9,729 nt of DNA. Source: Vulcanimicrobiota bacterium. Its GTDB lineage: Bacteria > Vulcanimicrobiota > Vulcanimicrobiia > Vulcanimicrobiales > Vulcanimicrobiaceae. The translations under genes were made by a program, and so were the position numbers. Below are positions 1 through 5,381 of the stretch, in pieces (position 1 is the first letter of the stretch; every line of letters begins with the position of its first letter). The DNA lies in NCBI GenBank assembly GCA_014304965.1, contig JACRTZ010000079.1:1-9729 (forward strand). Reading direction: 5' to 3'. The notes below the pieces were generated by a model. It searched no databases, was not told where the DNA came from, and saw only the letters and a program-made list of their open reading frames with translations.

Positions 1-290
1 GTATAGGCGAAGCCGGTTGCGGTGTGGTTTTGGTCGTCGGGATTGACGAACTGGATTCGGTCGTTTTGATGGACGTGCACTTCGGCCGGATCGTAGCCCA
101 GGATCTTCCCGAACGTAGAACGCTTGTGCGGCTTGAAATCGAGGTCCATGCGGATTATGACGAGCCGATGCACGACCGTCTGACCGTGACGCTGTTGTGC
201 GGCCTGCGACGATTGGGGCAGCGCAACGAGCGCGCTCAAGGTCGCGAGCGCGACGGCGAAAGCGGCGGAGCGCCGCACAAAATCAATCAT
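1..290 (-). CDS. Secreted cupredoxin-like protein, partial (C-terminus outside window)
   Basis: Only the first 96 codons are in the window; the reading frame is still open at the left edge. The ATG at 290-288 is preceded by AAAGGGG six bases upstream. Residues 1-30 form a clear signal peptide: basic residues near the start (RR at 6-7), a hydrophobic stretch at 9-24, and a probable cleavage after SSQA or SSQAA (27-31). The mature part contains EVHVHQNDRIQFVNPDDQNH (70-89) followed by TATGF. That is the pattern of a cupredoxin (plastocyanin/azurin-fold) domain, where the His of the NHTA-type motif (His89) is usually the first copper ligand. The remaining Cys/His/Met ligands would lie beyond the edge, so copper binding is inferred. 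It would act outside the cytoplasmic membrane. No link to the adjacent catabolic operon is evident. It is transcribed away from the ORF at 345. Confidence 0.72.
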   Translation of the reverse strand, partial: MIDFVRRSAAFAVALATLSALVALPQSSQAAQQRHGQTVVHRLVIIRMDLDFKPHKRSTFGKILGYDPAEVHVHQNDRIQFVNPDDQNHTATGFAY

Positions 291-296
291 ATTGGA

Positions 297-303
297 CCCC
301 TTT
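297..303 (-). promoter_or_regulatory. Ribosome binding site of the cupredoxin-like gene
   Basis: On the minus strand AAAGGGG lies six bases before the ATG at 290-288. It supports that start, which also gives a proper signal peptide. Confidence 0.5.
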
Positions 304-344
304 CAAAGACGGGTATGCCCACTTCGGCCGCAAACTAGCGGTCT

Positions 345-369
345 ATGCGTACTCTCGTGCTGTACGCAT
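345..369. repeat. Perfect 8-bp inverted repeat (ATGCGTAC-N9-GTACGCAT)
   Basis: The left arm is 345-352, the spacer 353-361 and the right arm 362-369. The arms are perfectly complementary. The dyad lies about 55 bases upstream of the cupredoxin-like start and at the very beginning of the doubtful ORF at 345. No T-run follows on either strand, so it does not look like a terminator. Its position suits an operator for the cupredoxin-like gene, but this is inference. Confidence 0.4.
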
Positions 370-560
370 CCATTACGGGCCTCGACCCGCGGACGTTCGG
401 AGCGTCGGAAAAGGCGGCGGCCGATCTCGGCATCGCACCGGCGATCGCGGCGACGCTGCAGCGCATCGCCTACGAGACGTTCAGCGCGGCTCCGCGCGCG
501 CGCTGGGCAAGCGGATCGTATCCAGCGCGAGCGCGCCGACGATCAGCCCTATACCGGTGA
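345..560 (+). CDS. Doubtful small hypothetical protein (71 aa) or gene remnant
   Basis: The ORF starts MRTLVLYASITGLDP and stays open for 71 codons. Over the first 45 codons the composition looks coding: third positions are mostly G/C and amino acid use is balanced. From about 481 on it runs antisense through the end of the EamA gene and becomes Arg/Ala/Ser-rich, typical of a shadow frame. There is no convincing Shine-Dalgarno, and the start codon falls inside an inverted repeat. It would overlap the convergent EamA gene by 80 bases, which is uncommon. I recognise no family. It may be a real small gene, the stub of a gene cut by a rearrangement, or chance. Confidence 0.25.
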   Translation: MRTLVLYASITGLDPRTFGASEKAAADLGIAPAIAATLQRIAYETFSAAPRARWASGSYPARARRRSALYR

Positions 561-1365
561 GTTCGCTCGGTGTCAACCGCTCGTGCAACTGCCAGGCGGC
601 CAGCGCGACGCTCGCCACCGGCACCACGAGCGTGGGTAAGGCCGCCGCCGCGGCGGTCAGACGTTGCAGTGCAAAGAGCCACAAAATCATGGCAACACCG
701 GTTCCGAACGCGCCCAGATAGAGAACCGACGCGACGAAGGCCGGCGTGAACGCGACGTGCTGGCCCGGCACCAGCAGCGCCGCAATAACGAGGGGGACGG
801 GTCCGAATAGCGCTTGCCAGGCGGTTAGCGCGAGCAAGTCTACCTCGCCCGATGCGCGCAGCCGTTTTGCGATTACGGCGCCGCCCGACCACGAAAGTGC
901 CGTTAGTAAGCCGTAGAACACCACGGCAAGCCGTGTGACGTCGAGCGGCAAGACGACGAACGCGAGCCCCACGGCTGCGATGCCCAAGCCGGCGACCGTT
1001 CGCGCTTGCAACCGCTCCTTCAAGAGCCACGCCGCCAGCAGCGCCACCATGAACGGCCATGTATAGTACAAGACTGCTGCCTTGCCCGCGCCGCCGCTCG
1101 CAACGCTCAGCGTCTGGAACAGCAAAAACGCCGCGGTGTTGACGACGCCCATCAGGACGGTCGGGCCGAGCGGCGGTGGCCGCAGCGAGCGCCGTGATGC
1201 GATGAGGATGGCGAACAGCACACAGGTGGCGACGATCGTGCGCAACGCCGTGAGCGCGAACGGCGTCGCATCCTGCGTGGCGATGCGAACGACGATCCAG
1301 TTGTAACTCCAGATCGTCACCATCACGGCAAGCGCTGCGTAGGCCCGCGCGCGCCGGCCGCTCAT
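481..1365 (-). CDS. EamA/DMT-superfamily permease
   Basis: This is a 294-aa integral membrane protein with about ten hydrophobic segments arranged as two EamA repeats, the usual size and layout of drug/metabolite transporters. Typical landmarks are TIWSYNWIVVRIA near the N-terminus, WPFMVALLAAWLLKERL at the end of the first repeat, and PTLVVPVASVALAAWQLHER in the second. I chose the ATG at 1365-1363 rather than an in-frame ATG at 1458. The longer form would overlap the RidA gene by 80 bases and add a polar, non-membrane leader, whereas the chosen start leaves a 13-base gap. It is the last gene of the operon. Members of this superfamily move amino acids, aromatic compounds and other metabolites in either direction. 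Carriage of anthranilate or a breakdown product is inferred from context alone. Confidence 0.85.
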   Translation of the reverse strand: MSGRRARAYAALAVMVTIWSYNWIVVRIATQDATPFALTALRTIVATCVLFAILIASRRSLRPPPLGPTVLMGVVNTAAFLLFQTLSVASGGAGKAAVLYYTWPFMVALLAAWLLKERLQARTVAGLGIAAVGLAFVVLPLDVTRLAVVFYGLLTALSWSGGAVIAKRLRASGEVDLLALTAWQALFGPVPLVIAALLVPGQHVAFTPAFVASVLYLGAFGTGVAMILWLFALQRLTAAAAALPTLVVPVASVALAAWQLHERLTPSELTGIGLIVGALALDTIRLPSARAEPR

Positions 1366-1378
1366 ATTGCGCGCCGGC

Positions 1379-1780
1379 CTATGCGCGATCGTGCGGTATG
1401 ACGGCGGTTGCTTCGATTTCCACCTTCGCGCCGTGTTCCAGCAAGCCGGAAACCTCAACGACCGACATCGCGGGGTAGTGAGCGCCGAAGACGTCGCGAT
1501 ACGCGGCGCCGATTGCCTTGAGCGAAGCGAGGTACTCGCGTTTGTCCGTCACGTACCAGGTCAGACGCGCGACGTCGGCCGGCGTTGCGCCGGCGGCGAG
1601 AACGACGGCGACGACGTTACGGAGCGCCTGCGCGACCTGCTCCGCAAAATCCGCTGAAACGATTCGTCCCGAAGCGTCCCAGCCGATTTGGCCGCTGACG
1701 AAGAGCACGCGACCTTCGGCGACGACCCCGGCGGAATAGCCGCTCGGACGCGGCCAGCCGTTTGGCAGCACCGGCTTCAA
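1379..1780 (-). CDS. RidA (YjgF/YER057c/UK114) family protein with Arg-to-Met change
   Basis: The protein has 133 aa, the normal length of this small trimeric family. Family landmarks are VLFVSGQIGWD (25-35), LAAGATPADVARLTWYVTD (61-79), HYPAMSVVEVSGL (101-113) and KVEIEATAV (119-127). Canonical RidA hydrolyses enamines/imines and releases ammonia, using the Arg of a P-A-R-S/T motif (Arg105 in E. coli). Here that position reads P-A-M-S, with Met105, so classical imine deaminase chemistry is doubtful. The start is TTG at 1780-1778, which overlaps the TGA of the CoA ligase (TTGA, 4 nt) and suggests coupled translation. RidA-like proteins also occur in known 2-aminobenzoyl-CoA gene clusters, where release of the amino group is needed. 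A role in deamination or in handling an enamine intermediate fits, but is inferred. Confidence 0.88.
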   Translation of the reverse strand: MKPVLPNGWPRPSGYSAGVVAEGRVLFVSGQIGWDASGRIVSADFAEQVAQALRNVVAVVLAAGATPADVARLTWYVTDKREYLASLKAIGAAYRDVFGAHYPAMSVVEVSGLLEHGAKVEIEATAVIPHDRA

Positions 1781-3411
1781 GGGCGACCTCCCGGCGCATT
1801 GCCGGCGCGCAATTTGAAGCGCTGTAATTTGCCCGTTTCCGTTCGCGGCAGCGCGTCCACGAATTCGATGGCGCGCGGATACTTGTAGGGGGCGATCGCA
1901 GTTTTTGCGTGGTCTTGCAGCGTGCGCACCGTTGCTGCGTCCCGCGCAAAGCCGTCGCGCAAGACGACGAAAGCCTTAACGATGGTTCCGCGCTCGTCAT
2001 CGGGCGCGCCCACGACGGCGCACTCCTCAACAGCTTCGTGTACGAGCAATGCATCCTCAACTTCCGGGCCGGCGATGTTGTACCCCGACGAGACGATCAT
2101 GTCGTCGGTGCGCGCCTGATACCAATAGTAGCCGTCCTCATCCATCAGATATGCATCGCCGGTCACGTTCCACCCGTTCTGCACGTACTGCCGCTGACGC
2201 TCGTCGGCAAGGTAGCGGCAACCCGTCGGGCCTTTAACCGCGAGCCGCCCGGCGCTACCCGGCGGCAGCGCGCGTCCATCTTCGTCGAGGACCGCGGCAA
2301 CGTAACCCGGCACGGGTTTGCCGGTTGCACCCGGGCGCACGCCGTCACCCGATGCCGAGATGAAGATGTGAAGCATTTCGGTCGCTCCGATGCCGTCTAC
2401 GATACGTGTGCCGGTCGCGGTCTCCCAAGTGAGGCGCGTAGCCGCCGGAAGCGCTTCGCCTGCGGAAACGCAGGTGCGCAGCGAGCGCAGGTCGTGCGAA
2501 GACGCAAGCGGCGTCATCGCGCGATAGGCGGTTGGCGAGGTCGAGCAGATCGTCGCGCCGTAGCGCGCAATCGCGTCGAGCAAAACGTCGGGCGGCGCGC
2601 TTTCGAGCAGCACCGCGCAAGCGCCGGCGCGCAGCGGGAACAGCAAGAGCGCGCCGAGCCCAAAGGTGAAACCAAGGGGCGGCGTTCCGCAAAACACGTC
2701 GTCGGGCGTGGTATGCAGATGCGCGGGCGGAAAGGCATCGCAAATTGCGAGCACGTCGCGGTGAAAGTGCATCGTCGCCTTCGGCTTGCCGGTCGTCCCC
2801 GACGTAAACGCAATCAGCGCGACGTCGTCGGCAGCGGTGTCCGCGTTGTCGAACGCGGCAGGCCGGCTCTGCGCGCGGCGTTCCAAAGAGTCCGTCGGCC
2901 CCGTTTCCCCGAACCAAACGATCTGCGCGAGTTCGGGACAGCGCGCCGCCGCGGTCGAAAGTTCGGGCGCCAGGCGAGCATCGGCGAGTGCCGCGCACAC
3001 GCGCGCTTGCGAGATCACGTCGGTCAGCTCTTTAGCGCGCAAGAGCGGCATCGTCGTCACCGCGATGCAGCCCGCCTTGAGGATGCCGAACCAGCACGCC
3101 GCCGTCGTCGCGTCATTGGAGCCGTGGAGCAATACGCGCGATCCCGTCTGCAGACGCAGATCGTCGCGCAACACGCCTGCGACCCGGTTCGCTTCTGCGA
3201 GCAGCTCGGCATAGCTGAGACGCCGCGCGGGGGTGACGATCGCCGGCCGCTCGCCGAAACCGCGCGCGACGTTTGCATCCAGGAACGCCGCGGCGGCATT
3301 GAGCCGGCGGGAATAGTGCAGCGGCGGCTTCGCCGGCAGAAACTCCGGCCATTCGTGCTCCGGCGGAAGGTTGTCGCGTGCGAACGTATCTTCGAAAACG
3401 CTCGGCTCCAC
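1777..3411 (-). CDS. Aryl-CoA ligase, probable 2-aminobenzoate-CoA ligase
   Basis: This 544-aa ANL-superfamily enzyme would activate an aromatic acid with ATP to an acyl-adenylate and then to the CoA thioester (EC 6.2.1.32 if the substrate is anthranilate). The P-loop TSGTTGKPK is at 203-211, followed by ATMHFHRDVLA, which resembles the benzoate/2-aminobenzoate ligase branch. IGATE is at 341-345, TGD near 417-419, QARTDDMIVSSGYNI at 432-446, and the C-terminal PRTETGKLQR carries the catalytic Lys528. I chose GTG at 3411-3409, one base after the TGA of the dehydrogenase gene. An in-frame start at 3474 would overlap that gene by 62 bases and add a polar leader. The length matches the family. 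Substrate assignment rests on the neighbouring monooxygenase/reductase; benzoate, salicylate or another substituted benzoate cannot be excluded. Confidence 0.88.
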   Translation of the reverse strand: MEPSVFEDTFARDNLPPEHEWPEFLPAKPPLHYSRRLNAAAAFLDANVARGFGERPAIVTPARRLSYAELLAEANRVAGVLRDDLRLQTGSRVLLHGSNDATTAACWFGILKAGCIAVTTMPLLRAKELTDVISQARVCAALADARLAPELSTAAARCPELAQIVWFGETGPTDSLERRAQSRPAAFDNADTAADDVALIAFTSGTTGKPKATMHFHRDVLAICDAFPPAHLHTTPDDVFCGTPPLGFTFGLGALLLFPLRAGACAVLLESAPPDVLLDAIARYGATICSTSPTAYRAMTPLASSHDLRSLRTCVSAGEALPAATRLTWETATGTRIVDGIGATEMLHIFISASGDGVRPGATGKPVPGYVAAVLDEDGRALPPGSAGRLAVKGPTGCRYLADERQRQYVQNGWNVTGDAYLMDEDGYYWYQARTDDMIVSSGYNIAGPEVEDALLVHEAVEECAVVGAPDDERGTIVKAFVVLRDGFARDAATVRTLQDHAKTAIAPYKYPRAIEFVDALPRTETGKLQRFKLRAGNAPGGRP

Positions 3412-3412
3412 G

Positions 3413-4567
3413 TCAGGCGCGCCCGAGCACGCTACGCGCGATGACCAGCTGTTGGATCTCGCTCGAGCCTTCATAGATGCGCAAGGCGCGGACGTCGCGG
3501 TACAGACGTTCGACGATGTGCCCCGTGACGAGCCCGCGCGCGCCGAACAATTGCAGCGCGCGATCGATCACGCGCTGGGCGCTTTCGGTGGCGTTCCATT
3601 TCGCCATCGCGGACGGCAGCGAATTGCGCTCGCCGCTCGTGTCGTTCGACCACGCGGCGCGGTATGTCAGCAAGGCCGCCGCGTCGATGTCGGTCGCCAT
3701 GGCCGCGATCGCCGCCTGGGTCATCTGAAGTTCGCCGAGGGTGGTGCCGAATAGCGTGCGCGCCTTAACATGGGCGAGGACCTCGTCGAACGCGCGGCGC
3801 GCGAAGCCGAGCGCCGCGGCCGCGACGCTCGGCCGGAAGAGGTCGAGCACGCGCATGGAGATCTTGAAGCCTTGCCCCGGTTCGCCGATGCGCTGCACGT
3901 CCGGAATGAGGCAATTCTCGAAGCGCAACCGGCCGAGCGGATGAGGGGACATCGTTTCGATGCGCTCCACGCAGTCAAAGCCCTCCGCCGCCGCTTCGAC
4001 GACGAACAGCGTCAGACCGCGGCTGCCCGGAGCTTCGCCCGTGCGCGCCAAGACGACATACCAGCCTGCGAGGCCGCCGTTCGAAATCCACGTTTTCTCG
4101 CCGTTGAGGATCCAATCGTCGCCGTCTCGCCGCGCCGTCGTCGTAATCGCCGCAACGTCGGAGCCGGCGTCCGCTTCGGAGATGGCAAAGGCCGTCACGG
4201 CTTCGCCGCGCCCGGCAGACGGGAGAAAACGCTCGCGCACGCGTTTGTCGCCCGCAAGCATGAGCGGCGCGCTGCCCAAGCCTTGCATTGCAAAAGCGAA
4301 GTCGGCGAGCGGGTTGTGATAGGCGAGCACTTCGCGAACGAGGCACAGGTGCCGGCAACTCGGGAGTTCGGCCTGGGCCGCGGGCAAGAGTCCCCCCGCG
4401 CCGAGCGACGCCGCGATAGAGCGAACCATGCTCTCGACATCGCCCTGATTGTCCGACGCGATGCGCGGCAGTTCGCGCCTCGCCCAGCCTTCGATACCGG
4501 CGGCCGCCGTTCGGTCGGTGTCGCCGAAGAAGGGCCACCGCAGATGATCGAAACGCTCTTCAGTCAC
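3413..4567 (-). CDS. Acyl-CoA dehydrogenase
   Basis: This 384-aa FAD flavoprotein has the standard length and motif order of the family. FAISEADAGSD (127-137) and KTWISNGG (158-165) are the two flavin/substrate signatures. RTLFGTTLGELQMTQ (270-284) is the usual dimer/FAD segment. RIYEGSSEIQQ (363-373) contains the expected catalytic base Glu366. It would introduce a C2-C3 double bond into a CoA thioester and pass electrons to electron-transfer flavoprotein. The ATG at 4567-4565 overlaps the end of the crotonase gene by 8 nt (ATGACTGA). In this operon it probably oxidises a ring-opened or ring-reduced acyl-CoA formed after the monooxygenase/reductase step. The exact substrate cannot be read from the sequence. 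Confidence 0.92.
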   Translation of the reverse strand: MTEERFDHLRWPFFGDTDRTAAAGIEGWARRELPRIASDNQGDVESMVRSIAASLGAGGLLPAAQAELPSCRHLCLVREVLAYHNPLADFAFAMQGLGSAPLMLAGDKRVRERFLPSAGRGEAVTAFAISEADAGSDVAAITTTARRDGDDWILNGEKTWISNGGLAGWYVVLARTGEAPGSRGLTLFVVEAAAEGFDCVERIETMSPHPLGRLRFENCLIPDVQRIGEPGQGFKISMRVLDLFRPSVAAAALGFARRAFDEVLAHVKARTLFGTTLGELQMTQAAIAAMATDIDAAALLTYRAAWSNDTSGERNSLPSAMAKWNATESAQRVIDRALQLFGARGLVTGHIVERLYRDVRALRIYEGSSEIQQLVIARSVLGRA

Positions 4568-5381
4568 CTTCGAACTCCGGCGTCCTCTTCGCAGCGAAGG
4601 CTTCGTACGCGCGGCGAAAATCGTTGCTCGTCATGAGCTCGGCTTGGAGCCGCGCCTCGGCGTCGATCTCGTCGTCGAGTCCCATCGCCCAGGCGCGATG
4701 CAGCATCGCTTTCGTTGCGGCATGCGCGAGTGTCGGGCCGCGCGCGAGCGAACGCGCGAGTGTCTCGGCTTCGTCGAGCATCTCGTCCGGCGGGACAAGC
4801 TTGTTGAAGAAGCCCCACGCCAGCGCTTCCTCGCCGCCGAGGTTGCGGCCCGTCAGGAGAAGTTCGGCGGCTCGGCCTTGTCCCACGGCGCGCGGCAGCA
4901 GTGCGCACGCGCCCATATCGGCCCCCGCCAGGCCGACGCGCGCAAAAAGGAATGCGATCTTCGCACGCGCCGTTCCGTAGCGGATATCCGAGGCAAGCGC
5001 GAGCATCGCGCCGGCGCCCGCGCAGATCCCGTCCACCGCGGCGACGATCGGTTGCGGGCACGCGCGCATCGCTTTGACGACGTCGCCCGTCATGTGCGTA
5101 AAGGCGAGCAACTCCGGCGGCGCCATGGCGACGAGCGCGCCGATGATCTCGTGAACGTCGCCGCCCGAGCAAAAGTTACCGCCGGCACCGGTCAGCACGA
5201 CCGCGCGGACGTCGGACGCGTCGGGCAGCGCGCGAAAGAGATCGCGCAACTCCGCGTAGGACTCGAACGTCAGCGGGTTCTTGCGTTCGGGGCGGTCGAG
5301 CGTGAGCGTCGCGACGCGGTCGCGCACGCTCCAGCGAAAATGCCGCGCAGCATAATCGCCGAACGCGCGTTTTGCCCTCAC
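4560..5381 (-). CDS. Enoyl-CoA hydratase/isomerase (crotonase) family protein lacking the hydratase Glu pair
   Basis: The protein has 273 aa with a crotonase fold. VATLTLDRPERKNPLTF (23-39) opens the domain, and GNFCSGGDVHEI (68-79) and DGICAGAGAMLALASDIR (117-134) are the oxyanion-hole regions that bind the thioester carbonyl. By eye, the two catalytic glutamates of classical hydratase are not conserved: the GGGCE position is Met126 and the QPE position is Arg148. An Asp follows in GLAGADMG (Asp155). This suggests chemistry other than simple hydration, for example hydrolytic ring opening as in BadI/BamA-type crotonases. I chose GTG at 5381-5379, which overlaps the TGA of the upstream gene (GTGA, 4 nt). 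The frame runs open to 5834, but the extra part is Arg-rich shadow sequence inside the monooxygenase gene. Confidence 0.88.
   Translation of the reverse strand: MRAKRAFGDYAARHFRWSVRDRVATLTLDRPERKNPLTFESYAELRDLFRALPDASDVRAVVLTGAGGNFCSGGDVHEIIGALVAMAPPELLAFTHMTGDVVKAMRACPQPIVAAVDGICAGAGAMLALASDIRYGTARAKIAFLFARVGLAGADMGACALLPRAVGQGRAAELLLTGRNLGGEEALAWGFFNKLVPPDEMLDEAETLARSLARGPTLAHAATKAMLHRAWAMGLDDEIDAEARLQAELMTSNDFRRAYEAFAAKRTPEFEGD

Noticed and set aside
1366..1458. Upstream start of the EamA permease
   Set aside because: The extra 31 residues are polar and overlap RidA. DMT permeases normally start just before the first membrane helix.
1909..3444. Long 511-aa plus-strand ORF opposite the CoA ligase
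   Set aside because: It is extremely Arg-rich with no domain and no Shine-Dalgarno, and lies wholly antisense to a ligase with all catalytic motifs. It is a GC-rich shadow frame.
3412..3474. Upstream start of the CoA ligase
   Set aside because: It would overlap the dehydrogenase by 62 bases and add a polar leader; GTG one base after that stop fits the operon spacing and the family length.
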